The position numbers were made by a program, and so were the translations under genes. From NCBI GenBank assembly GCA_934254925.1, contig CAKQMD010000001.1, forward strand, positions 62,001 to 126,000: a stretch of 64,000 nt of DNA, written 5' to 3'. Shown here piece after piece: positions 7,883 to 15,262 of this stretch. Origin of the DNA: an uncultured Alphaproteobacteria bacterium. GTDB taxonomy: Bacteria; Pseudomonadota; Alphaproteobacteria; RF32; CAG-239. The notes under the pieces were generated by a model. It ran no database searches. It worked only from the letters and a program-made list of their open reading frames with translations, and was not told the origin of the DNA. Each line of letters opens with the position of its first letter. Position 1 is the first letter of the stretch.

Positions 7883-9388
7883 CTAAACCTCAAAACTCGC
7901 GTCAGCACTAAACTGATCTGCCCCTCCCTGCCAACCGGGCGCTTTGACATCCGCCGCGGAAGAGAGTGACGGCAATCGAACGGGTTCCGAACTCAGGCAA
8001 CCGGCGACCGCATCCAAGGCATCATCATGGGCTGATCCCGAAAGGCTCCATTCCCGCATTTCCTCGATAAAACCGGTCTGCCATATCTTGTGATGAACAT
8101 GGAGTGCCCGTTCCGCCAAAAGGACTTCAAAAGCCTCCAGAATCCTTTTTTCCTTCGCCGAGGAGGAAAACATCTCCAAAACGGCCGCCCGAATTGACAA
8201 AGCGGCCAGGCGCTGTTTTAGAATTCCGGGCAAAAACCGGCCGATACCGTTGGCTTCCACCCGAACGGAAGGCAAATGGTTGCGGCGAATAAATTCCGCC
8301 ACGGCATCGCATTGCATGGAGGCGGCGTTATCTGCCTTTCCTTCCGCAATGCGGATATATTCCAAATCATGCAGCCAGGTCGTCCCGTCTTCAGCCGTAA
8401 ACACGCAGGCAATTACTGAATGATCGCCTTTGGCTGCGGCAAATGAAGGATCCCACCAACAGGAGGCCGAAACCATCCGGCGCGGTCCGATTTTCAGGAT
8501 CTCGCGATTATTGGCATAGCTTATGCTTATTTCCTCGCGATAAGGAACCAAACGAGAGGGATCAAGCACGGCATCAACGACATTTACCGGCTGTAGCATC
8601 ATTTGGGAGAGAAACTTGTTTTCTCCCGAACGGCTGCGAATCGAAGCAATCTTGTCTTCCGGAAAACGCTCCGGCCAGGCTGACCGGCCTTCGGCATCCA
8701 ACAGAGGCAGCTTCAGACTATCAAAGTTGAGCAAAAACGGCTCCGTTTCCGGTTTGGCGGGATCAACCTCCGTCTGATAGATGGTATAATAATTATGAGG
8801 CGTCCCGATATAAAGCTGGAACCCCTCAGGCGTCAGAATATAGTCAAGTTCGTTTAAGCGTTCGCGGAGATCACGGCGCTTTAAGGCGGTGTCGCAGGTT
8901 TTTGGGACTTCAACGTCATCACAGATGATGAGGTCAGCCCGCAGGCCGGTGATGTTGGCGCCGAGCCCTTTGGCCAGCATGGACGGGTCCCGCAGTTCCA
9001 TCCGTCGGTTCACCGTGAACTGATCGGAAGCCCATTGGTCCAAACGCGCCGGCTTTAACCTCTTGGTCAGCGGATGCTGTTCAATAATCCTTTTGACGTT
9101 GCGTACCATTTTTTTAGCCAGGGCATGATCCGCCGCCATGACCAAAATCCGGGTTGAACTCCGGCAGTACAAAACCCAGGCGCAAAATAAACCGACTATC
9201 GTTGATTTTCCGGAGTTGCGAAAGGCCATCAGCAAAGCCTGACGGCTTCCCGGTTCCGTCCATAACCGATTCAGCCAACGGGCAATACGCTTTTGATGAC
9301 GAGGAACGGAAAGACCTTGAAGCCGAAACCAGACAAAAACAAATTCATAAAAATTTATTTTCTCTGTCGACATCATCTTCTTCGTCAT
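7883..9388 (-). CDS. terL: Phage terminase large subunit
   Basis: A 501-aa packaging motor with an N-terminal ATPase and a C-terminal nuclease part. The Walker A-like loop FRNSGKST lies at about residues 56-63 and the Walker B segment ADLIICDD at about 151-158. The nuclease half contains the acidic WWDPSFAAAKGDHS segment and a late DDALDAVAG motif. The enzyme docks on the portal, translocates DNA into the capsid and cuts the concatemer. It overlaps the end of the preceding, probably small-terminase, gene by 44 bases. Confidence 0.9.
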   Translation of the reverse strand: MTKKMMSTEKINFYEFVFVWFRLQGLSVPRHQKRIARWLNRLWTEPGSRQALLMAFRNSGKSTIVGLFCAWVLYCRSSTRILVMAADHALAKKMVRNVKRIIEQHPLTKRLKPARLDQWASDQFTVNRRMELRDPSMLAKGLGANITGLRADLIICDDVEVPKTCDTALKRRDLRERLNELDYILTPEGFQLYIGTPHNYYTIYQTEVDPAKPETEPFLLNFDSLKLPLLDAEGRSAWPERFPEDKIASIRSRSGENKFLSQMMLQPVNVVDAVLDPSRLVPYREEISISYANNREILKIGPRRMVSASCWWDPSFAAAKGDHSVIACVFTAEDGTTWLHDLEYIRIAEGKADNAASMQCDAVAEFIRRNHLPSVRVEANGIGRFLPGILKQRLAALSIRAAVLEMFSSSAKEKRILEAFEVLLAERALHVHHKIWQTGFIEEMREWSLSGSAHDDALDAVAGCLSSEPVRLPSLSSAADVKAPGWQGGADQFSADASFEV

Positions 9389-9677
9389 CTTCGTCTCTCG
9401 CTTCCCTTAATAAATTCAATACATCCTCTTCCGGACTTTCGGACACGTCGTCAATCGGTTCGTCTTCGGTCCACTTGGCCAATTTCAGCAAAGTTTCGGC
9501 ATGCACCACGGCCGACTTGCAGGCCGAATGGTGCGCGCTGAAGCCTTTGGCGTCATCGGGTATGGGTTGCTCAGAAAAATTTTCGTAGCTGTTAATCACT
9601 CTGGAAATTTTCTCCGGCAGCGTTTTTTTGAGCTTGGCTTTTAGTGCTTTGAGAGTTTTTATTTTTCTTATAATCAT
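9345..9677 (-). CDS. Probable terminase small subunit
   Basis: A 110-aa protein directly upstream of, and overlapping, the large terminase gene. It has a basic helical N-terminus (IRKIKTLKALKAKLKK) and a strongly acidic C-terminus (REARDEDDEEDD). Small terminase subunits recognise the phage DNA and are usually encoded here, but they are too diverse for sequence proof. I start it at ATG 9675-9677, preceded by GGAGACG, rather than at the TTG at 9719, which falls in a terminator hairpin. Confidence 0.5.
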   Translation of the reverse strand: MIIRKIKTLKALKAKLKKTLPEKISRVINSYENFSEQPIPDDAKGFSAHHSACKSAVVHAETLLKLAKWTEDEPIDDVSESPEEDVLNLLREARDEDDEEDDVDRENKFL

Positions 9678-9693
9678 GTTATAAAACGTCTCC

Positions 9694-9735
9694 AAAATAA
9701 AAAAATACCTGAAAAACAACGACTTGTTCTTCAGG
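9694..9735 (-). terminator. Intrinsic terminator between 9796-gene and terminase genes
   Basis: On the minus strand an imperfect stem CCTGAAgaACAA/TTGTttTTCAGG (9708-9735) is followed by a T-rich run (9694-9707). It lies only about 20 bases before the small-terminase start, so unless read-through or antitermination occurs it would separate the two upstream genes from the morphogenesis genes. Confidence 0.6.
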
Positions 9736-9795
9736 CGGTCAGTTTATTTTAGATACACTACTAGCAAGTGATGTTTTAGGGATAACAAAAAAAAA

Positions 9796-10212
9796 TCACT
9801 TTGTCAAGAGTTTTTTCCTACTCTTGTTAATTTTATTATAAAGCTGAAATGGCGTAATAGTAAAAAAGCTATGAATTCCCAAGGCCCTTTTGACAAACTC
9901 CACGCAGGTAAAAATATTCACAGGGGCACATTTCAACGGTGCACAGGCAATGTTAACCTTGCATACCCGACAGCCTCGGTACCGCAGACTTTGCAGATAA
10001 AGTTGAGGATCCAGCGTCTGGCGAAAGCAAACAAAAAACTGATTGGATAACGGATTGAGCTCCAGAAAAGTCCGGTTATCCTCCAAAAGATACAAAAGAT
10101 AACAATGGCGGAATCCGGGCTTAAGCAGACGCAACCACCACAAGCTCGTTTCATCGGCAAAAACAACATAAGCCTGGCTAAAACTCTGCCGATCTTCAAC
10201 AGAAAGCCGCAT
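9796..10212 (-). CDS. Phage-linked conserved hypothetical, possible cysteine-peptidase-like fold
   Basis: A 138-aa protein without signal peptide. It contains ETSLWWLRLLKPGFRHCYLL in its first third and FTCVEFVKRALG near the end, followed by TPFQLYNKI. The spacing of a conserved-looking His, then a Cys at the start of a late helix, resembles circularly permuted NlpC/P60-type folds, but this is only a pattern impression. Its ATG follows the TAA of the preceding gene without any gap. I have seen similar proteins near alphaproteobacterial prophage terminases; function unknown. Confidence 0.55.
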   Translation of the reverse strand: MRLSVEDRQSFSQAYVVFADETSLWWLRLLKPGFRHCYLLYLLEDNRTFLELNPLSNQFFVCFRQTLDPQLYLQSLRYRGCRVCKVNIACAPLKCAPVNIFTCVEFVKRALGIHSFFTITPFQLYNKINKSRKKLLTK

Positions 10213-10551
10213 TTATAAATTTCCCAAAATGTTTTTGGCCCGCAGATAGACGTCAAACCATCGAATAGCTTCCTCCCACAGGATGATCTCGCTCTTTTTG
10301 GCGCGGCGGTCATAGTAAGGCGTACAAAATAAGCCGCCCCAGCGGTAGAGAACGCGCAGATGGCGGTTGGTAATGCAGTTGTCGGCTTTCATACGCTTGA
10401 GAATCCCCTCAATATCTCCCAGTTCACAATCTCGGGGAAGGCCGGGATAGTCTGACTTGGAACGCAGGCCGTTTCCTCTTACCAACAGACAGCTGCAATA
10501 CCAAAACCAAACTTCTTCGGCATTATTAAAAGGTTCATAGCGCAAACTCAT
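10213..10551 (-). CDS. Phage-linked conserved hypothetical protein, first gene of the operon
   Basis: A 112-aa protein beginning MSLRYEPFNNAEEVWFWY and containing RHLRVLYRWG and a final WEEAIRWFDVYLRAK. It is helical, Trp-rich and lacks membrane segments. Similar proteins accompany the next gene in related alphaproteobacterial elements. A DNA-packaging or late-regulatory role would fit its place but nothing shows it. ATG 10549-10551 has GGAG seven bases upstream; the longer GTG start at 10566 lies within that ribosome site region and is unlikely. Confidence 0.6.
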   Translation of the reverse strand: MSLRYEPFNNAEEVWFWYCSCLLVRGNGLRSKSDYPGLPRDCELGDIEGILKRMKADNCITNRHLRVLYRWGGLFCTPYYDRRAKKSEIILWEEAIRWFDVYLRAKNILGNL

Positions 10552-10567
10552 ACAGCCTCTCCACACC

Positions 10568-10582
10568 TTAACAAATTATTAA
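10568..10582. promoter_or_regulatory. CtrA-like box TTAA-N7-TTAA upstream of the phage operon
   Basis: The sequence TTAACAAATTATTAA is an exact TTAA-N7-TTAA match, the site bound by the alphaproteobacterial cell-cycle regulator CtrA. It lies between the predicted -10 box of the leftward phage promoter and the first gene, near the expected transcription start. The region is AT-rich, so a chance match is possible. Confidence 0.4.
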
Positions 10583-10590
10583 CAAAAATA

Positions 10591-10618
10591 TTTATACAAT
10601 AGGTTGTAGGAATTTCAA
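10591..10618 (-). promoter_or_regulatory. Leftward promoter of the phage operon
   Basis: On the minus strand TTGAAA (10613-10618) and TATAAA (10591-10596) are separated by 16 bases. The spacer contains one half (ATTCCTAC on the minus strand) of the inverted repeat described at 10606-10641. Confidence 0.6.
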
Positions 10619-10641
10619 TAATAAAAAGACTTGATTCCTAC
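10606..10641. promoter_or_regulatory. Inverted-repeat operator candidate between divergent promoters
   Basis: GTAGGAAT at 10606-10613 and its exact reverse complement ATTCCTAC at 10634-10641 flank a 20-base AT-rich spacer. The left half lies in the spacer of the leftward promoter and the right half overlaps the -35 box of the rightward promoter. A regulator binding both, most simply the divergent S24-like protein, could shut both promoters. Confidence 0.5.
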
Positions 10642-10660
10642 TTTTAATAGTTTATATTAT
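10631..10660 (+). promoter_or_regulatory. Rightward promoter of the S24-like regulator gene
   Basis: TTGATT (10631-10636) and TATTAT (10655-10660) are separated by 18 bases, about 40 bases ahead of the regulator start codon. The -35 box overlaps the right half of the inverted repeat. Confidence 0.5.
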
Positions 10661-10700
10661 AGTTCGTATCGGTAAAATTTAAGGATTTTGAGGAATTAGC

Positions 10701-11321
10701 ATGCAATGTGAGAAAATTTGGAAGGCTGTTGATAAGTTAGCCGTGAGCCAGGGACTCTCCGTCTCTTCTTTGGCAAAAAAATCCGGTTTGGACGCAACAA
10801 CTTTCAACAAAAGCAAAAGAATGCGCAACAACAAATACCGTTGGCCGTCTTTAGACAGCATCAGTCGCCTTCTGGATGTCTGTAATCTCAGTTTTGATCA
10901 ATTTTACGACATGGGATGCGACGGAGCGATGCCGGAAATAAAAACGACCATTCCCTATATTCGTTACAGTGGCTTGTCGCGTCAGCAGCACATCAAAGAT
11001 ACGCGTCTGAAAACCGAAAGCTGGCCGCGCAAAAGTTTTATCGACGTTCATTCCGACACATATGCCGTTTTGCTTGACGAGGGCAATTTCGCCCCGATTT
11101 ATCGTCCGGGAACAACCCTGATCATCACTCAAACCGTTAACATTCGCAACGGCGATCGCTTAATTATGTACCTTAATGACGGGCAAATTATCATCAAAGA
11201 CTTTGTGCAACGAACGCCGAGTTCAATTATTGTGGCGGATTTGGTGCATCCCGAACAGCAATCTGACATTCCCTTAAAGAAAATACGTCTGGTCAATCGT
11301 GTCTTATGGGCCAGTCAATAG
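10701..11321 (+). CDS. CI/LexA-like HTH regulator of S24 type lacking the catalytic serine
   Basis: A 206-aa protein with an N-terminal helix-turn-helix (about residues 5-65; GLSVSSLAKKSGLDATTFNKSKR covers the recognition region) and a C-terminal S24/LexA-like domain. Compared with the LexA in this same window, the position of the catalytic Ser of the GDSM motif is Asn129 (EGNFAP), while the general-base Lys is present as Lys166 (IIIKDF). It should therefore bind DNA and dimerise but not self-cleave. It is divergent from the phage structural operon and is a good candidate for its repressor. It could also be a chromosomal regulator of the same family. The start has GAGGAATTAGC upstream. Confidence 0.8.
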   Translation: MQCEKIWKAVDKLAVSQGLSVSSLAKKSGLDATTFNKSKRMRNNKYRWPSLDSISRLLDVCNLSFDQFYDMGCDGAMPEIKTTIPYIRYSGLSRQQHIKDTRLKTESWPRKSFIDVHSDTYAVLLDEGNFAPIYRPGTTLIITQTVNIRNGDRLIMYLNDGQIIIKDFVQRTPSSIIVADLVHPEQQSDIPLKKIRLVNRVLWASQ

Positions 11322-11334
11322 CCGGAGAAAAAAA

Positions 11335-11538
11335 ATGCCATGCAAAGAGCTTGAACAGGAACTAAGATACGAGACTTTGCCGCTTTCTCCACAACCGGAC
11401 GGCGCCAAAGCCTTTGACAAAAACTGCCTGACGCAGACCTTAAACATCGCCCGCTGTCGACATAAAGGCTTGGCAACCGAAAAGCTGGAAAAAGACTTGC
11501 AGCTGACGCGGCGCCATGCCATAAGGTATCATGATTAG
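11335..11538 (+). CDS. Small hypothetical protein
   Basis: A 67-aa open frame starting ATG 11335 after GGAGAAAAAAA, 13 bases downstream of the S24-like regulator and probably cotranscribed with it. It is charged, with two cysteines (positions 3 and about 41) and a basic C-terminus. It ends four bases inside the convergent HAD-like gene. No family is recognised; the clear ribosome site supports it being a real gene. Confidence 0.45.
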   Translation: MPCKELEQELRYETLPLSPQPDGAKAFDKNCLTQTLNIARCRHKGLATEKLEKDLQLTRRHAIRYHD

Positions 11539-12020
11539 AAATATTGCGTGGTTTTAAGCAGTTCCTCAATCTGATCCAACGCCAGGGAGGGAGAGGTCCG
11601 CAAATCTATTTTGTAACTGCTGGGCATAACGCATTCGGAACGCTCGCCGTCATAACGGCAAAAGGGCGTTTGAAACCAAACGCCGTAAAGGCTGCTGTCG
11701 TCAATGTGAAGGTTAATGCCGTTGGCCAGGCAATATTCGGCCTTGGCGCGGTTCCACAATTTGTCTTCCACCTTAAACTCGCCGTTGGCATAGTGGGTAA
11801 CTTTGCCGGTTTGTTCATAAAAATCAAGAATGGCAAAAAGTTTGCTGTAGGGCACTTTATATTGCCGCAGCATTTCGGAAACGACATTTTCCGGCCCGCC
11901 GGTCAAAATATGAATTTCATGACCACGGCGCAACGCCTCATTGCAAAAACCGCTAAAAAATTCCGGGTGACGGTTGATGACGCCATGGAAATCCAAGCCG
12001 ATTTTCAGCCGCTGCTTCAT
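11535..12020 (-). CDS. HAD-like hydrolase domain protein with altered motif I
   Basis: A 161-aa protein. Motif I is GLDFHGVI (Asp10, His12), motif II is ILTGG (Thr40) and a late acidic motif IHIDDS is present, so the fold looks like a small HAD phosphatase. In typical members motif I is DxD; here the second Asp, which acts as acid/base in phosphatases, is His. Activity may therefore be changed or lost. The gene overlaps the end of the AsmA-like gene by ATGA with GGAG upstream, which makes coupled translation likely. Substrate unknown. Confidence 0.65.
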   Translation of the reverse strand: MKQRLKIGLDFHGVINRHPEFFSGFCNEALRRGHEIHILTGGPENVVSEMLRQYKVPYSKLFAILDFYEQTGKVTHYANGEFKVEDKLWNRAKAEYCLANGINLHIDDSSLYGVWFQTPFCRYDGERSECVMPSSYKIDLRTSPSLALDQIEELLKTTQYF

Positions 12021-15000
12021 TTTTTAGAACTCCCAAACAGCGAAGACATCAGCTCTTTCAAAGAATTGGGGCTGAGCGCCGACAAGGGGTTAATACTGAC
12101 AATCGGATCGTCAATATCACCGTTGATTTTATAATTGGCGGCAAAAACCGTGCCGTCCTTGCCGCTCAGGATAGAGCCGACCAAGGGTATTTTGCCGATA
12201 AAGGTATTCAGCCCATAGGCCGGAGCAATGAGACCTTTGATGCGCAGTTCCTGATCGTTGCGGAAATAGCTGCCGCTGGCGGTAATGCCCAAGACATTGC
12301 CGAAAGCTTTGGCATCATTAACGCTAAAGACCTTGTTCTGGTAGGTAAAGGGTGCGTCAAAATGAGAGAAAGTCAACCCCTCTCCGGTCAACATATTGAC
12401 AATTCCGCTAAAAGAAGCAACTGTCAGCAACTTGGCCAAAACCGGCGTGTTATGGATGCTGAAATCCCTGATTTGGGCATGGCCGACAATGTTTTTGCCG
12501 ACATCAACCTTGGCATCTACACGCAGGGTTCCGCCTTCCATATTGTCATACATTCGCAAAAACTTCAAAGTCGATCCGGCATCGTTGCTCTCAACGCTGA
12601 TCAGGTATTCCTTGCCCGGCCGCGGCACATAGTCCAGCTTCAGCCGCGCCTCGGCCTTGTTGCCGTAATTGCCGACGGCATGCATTTCATAAAGCCCGAT
12701 ACCGTTAACCAAACGCGCGGACCCGGCAAAATTTCGAATTGCCAGGTGAGGATTGGTCCATAAACTGCTGACCGCAATGTAAATTTCCGTATCCGGCGCT
12801 TTGGCCAGTTCGTCTTCGTCATCAGCAGCAGGAGCAATCTTCTTACCTTGTTTTTTCAAAGCTTTGCGTAAGGCAATTTTTTCTTCGTCACGTGCGAAGA
12901 AATCCGACAAGTCATAGCTGCTTCCCGAGACGTTGATCTTTACCTTTTTGGGCTTAAGAGAGGTAAACTCAATCTTGGCTCGGGCCGAAGTGCGGGGACC
13001 GTTGATGTTGGTTATGTCGACCAAACGCACGTTGCCGTCCTTGTCCAAGGTAGCGCGGCCGTTTAATTTGAAATCGGTTTTGGAGAGGCTGAAAGAAGGA
13101 ATCGAGGTCAGCTTGTTTTTGTCAAAAGACAACTTGGCCATAATGTTTCCTTTTTCGCCCAAAGGCTTTTTCAGGCCAAGGAAAGAATAGTCCACCGCGG
13201 CGTTTTTCAAACTGCCCGAAAGATCAATGTCCATCTTTTCGTTATTATAGGTGGTTATGACGGCATCGGTTTCAATATAACCTTTAATAAAGGGCGGATT
13301 GATGGCCTCAATGTCCAGGCCGAGTTTTTTCTTGGCGTTCTCGTCAAATTTGAAGGCCAGCTTATAACGGCTTTTATAATTTTTGGCAACAAAGCTCTCA
13401 TCCCAAGTCAGCTTAACGGGAATCCCCTCATAAAGCGTGTCTCCGCTGACCAAGAGGCCCTGATTGTTCACCTCCAGCGCCAGCTTTGCCGCTTCGATGT
13501 TTTTGTTGTCAATCACTTTGGGAATCACGACATCGGTCAGCTGCGATTTGACCGACACTTTAACTTCGTCCGGCGCCAAATTGTTTTTCAATTCAAACTC
13601 GAGATTAAGGTCCGTTTCGGCATGCCCTTCGAAATTTTCGGGATCAAGACCCATTTCGCTCGTATATTGCAGCGGCTTATGGTCAATCAGCTTCAAAACA
13701 TTTTCGATTGATCCTTCCGCATTGACCGAAACCTTGGCAAAATTGTCGTTCTTATTCAAATCATACAACAAAACGGAAGCCGAATTGACAATCACGCCGT
13801 CAGAAACGCCTTTGTCTATCAGGATATTGATCTTGTCATTAAAGAACTCGGCGCTGCCGTATATATTGGTCACGCGCGGCATGCCGGTCAGATAGTCCAA
13901 AGCGGCATCCTCAATATCGCCGCGGCCGTTGAGGTTTTGAAAAGCCAATTTTCGGCTCTTGGGATCATAAGCGAAATCAAAGTCAAAAACGCCGTTTTTG
14001 ACCCGGCCGCCGAAAATGCTGTCCTCGCACCATTCCCAAGCGTCGGTGGCAATATATTTCGGCCAGTATTTATAAAGGTCGTCAAAGTTCAGCGAAGGAA
14101 TTTCCGCCCGCAGGCGCAGCTTGAGATTCTCATAAGAATTTTTGAGCAGCAAATCCTTAAAACCGCTGGCAGAAAAGCTTAACAAGGTCTTTTGGCCGCC
14201 GAGGTCAAAGGTTGCCTTTTTGATGTCGACCTGATCCAGACCGCCTTTCATCTCACCGGAAAGCAAAAAAGACGAAACCGCATATTGAAAATCGTCTTCC
14301 GGCGCAAACACAATATTTCCGGCGCCGCCTTCAAACTCAAACGCCACCTTCTCCACGGCTTTTTCAAGACCTGCCGTCAAATCGTTCTTGTGCTTTAGAA
14401 CTTCGGCAAAATCAATCAAGGCATTGACGCGGCCGTTAAGCGGCAGATTGATTTTGGCCAAATCTCCCGGTTCGGCGCCGGCCGGCGTCAGAAAAGACTC
14501 AGAAAGATCCCGCGGATTGAGGTCTGAAAAATAAAATTCCAACGCCACCTTGTTTCCCGCAGGTCGATATTCGGCATCAATGCCGACGGAAGCGATTTGA
14601 TCGCGCAATTTGATCAGGGCGTTAAATTCCGTATCAATATTGGTAAAATTACGCTCAAAACGATAATTCAGGTCGGAAAAAGCCCATTTGCGCCCGAGGT
14701 CAACCTCATGAAACTCGACTTCGGCGTTTTTGACGACAATGTCATTAATGTAGCTTTCGGGGTAAGACTTGTCTTCCGAATTAAAACGTTCGACAAACTC
14801 TTCAAAACCGTCAAAATAATATTCAAGTTTTTTCTGAGTGATTTCCTCGTGGCTGGGTTGCTTGATGCCATAAGAAGTAAAGACGTAAACGCTCGGATTG
14901 TTTACTTCGACGGAAGAAGGAGCGATCACACCGCGCAGTAAGGCCTTGATACTGAATGAAACCGATGTTTTCGGCGCATTGACCACCAAAGAACCGTCAG

Positions 15001-15262
15001 TTTTCTTATAAACAACATTATTGGCAATGATGTGAATGGGCTTGATTGAGCGCACCAGTTCCAAATTGACGGAATCCAATGTCACTTGATATTGCGAATC
15101 GTCATGGTTCAGCGCCTTAATAATATAGGGCTTGAGAAAAGGCAAAGCGATCGGCGCTCGATAAAGCTGCCAAATAAACAACAGCAGCATCACCAGCAGA
15201 ACGACGCCGGTATAGTCAAGGACTTTGCGCAGCCGATATTTTTTGGGGTTAAGCTTTTTCAT
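12017..15262 (-). CDS. AsmA-like / YhdP-type large envelope protein
   Basis: A 1081-aa protein with one N-terminal membrane anchor (about residues 16-33) and a very long periplasmic beta-rich region. The C-terminal part (KGLIAPAYGLNTFIGKIPLVGSILSG) is the AsmA-like C-terminal/YhdP signature, and DUF3971-like repeats fill the middle. Members of this superfamily form bridge-like lipid transport or membrane homeostasis proteins between inner and outer membrane. It overlaps the upstream alpha/beta hydrolase by 14 bases and the downstream HAD-like gene by four, so all three probably form one transcription unit with prfB. Confidence 0.8.
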   Translation of the reverse strand: MKKLNPKKYRLRKVLDYTGVVLLVMLLLFIWQLYRAPIALPFLKPYIIKALNHDDSQYQVTLDSVNLELVRSIKPIHIIANNVVYKKTDGSLVVNAPKTSVSFSIKALLRGVIAPSSVEVNNPSVYVFTSYGIKQPSHEEITQKKLEYYFDGFEEFVERFNSEDKSYPESYINDIVVKNAEVEFHEVDLGRKWAFSDLNYRFERNFTNIDTEFNALIKLRDQIASVGIDAEYRPAGNKVALEFYFSDLNPRDLSESFLTPAGAEPGDLAKINLPLNGRVNALIDFAEVLKHKNDLTAGLEKAVEKVAFEFEGGAGNIVFAPEDDFQYAVSSFLLSGEMKGGLDQVDIKKATFDLGGQKTLLSFSASGFKDLLLKNSYENLKLRLRAEIPSLNFDDLYKYWPKYIATDAWEWCEDSIFGGRVKNGVFDFDFAYDPKSRKLAFQNLNGRGDIEDAALDYLTGMPRVTNIYGSAEFFNDKINILIDKGVSDGVIVNSASVLLYDLNKNDNFAKVSVNAEGSIENVLKLIDHKPLQYTSEMGLDPENFEGHAETDLNLEFELKNNLAPDEVKVSVKSQLTDVVIPKVIDNKNIEAAKLALEVNNQGLLVSGDTLYEGIPVKLTWDESFVAKNYKSRYKLAFKFDENAKKKLGLDIEAINPPFIKGYIETDAVITTYNNEKMDIDLSGSLKNAAVDYSFLGLKKPLGEKGNIMAKLSFDKNKLTSIPSFSLSKTDFKLNGRATLDKDGNVRLVDITNINGPRTSARAKIEFTSLKPKKVKINVSGSSYDLSDFFARDEEKIALRKALKKQGKKIAPAADDEDELAKAPDTEIYIAVSSLWTNPHLAIRNFAGSARLVNGIGLYEMHAVGNYGNKAEARLKLDYVPRPGKEYLISVESNDAGSTLKFLRMYDNMEGGTLRVDAKVDVGKNIVGHAQIRDFSIHNTPVLAKLLTVASFSGIVNMLTGEGLTFSHFDAPFTYQNKVFSVNDAKAFGNVLGITASGSYFRNDQELRIKGLIAPAYGLNTFIGKIPLVGSILSGKDGTVFAANYKINGDIDDPIVSINPLSALSPNSLKELMSSLFGSSKK

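Larger units (their letters stand above)
1..10551 (-). mobile_element. Prophage-like structural gene cluster, podovirus type (left end outside window)
   Basis: Sixteen consecutive minus-strand genes are read from about 10.55 kb leftward: two small hypotheticals, probable small terminase, large terminase, a membrane protein, SleB-like endolysin, 3-TM holin, portal, a Bbp19-like protein, scaffold, major capsid, a small capsid-associated protein, two tail proteins and a truncated last gene. The portal of head-to-tail connector type, the tubular tail proteins and the absence of a tape measure point to a short-tailed phage. No integrase, replication gene or att site is visible, but the left part of the element is outside the window. 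The genes look intact and tightly spaced with good ribosome sites, so the cluster does not look decayed. Confidence 0.85.
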
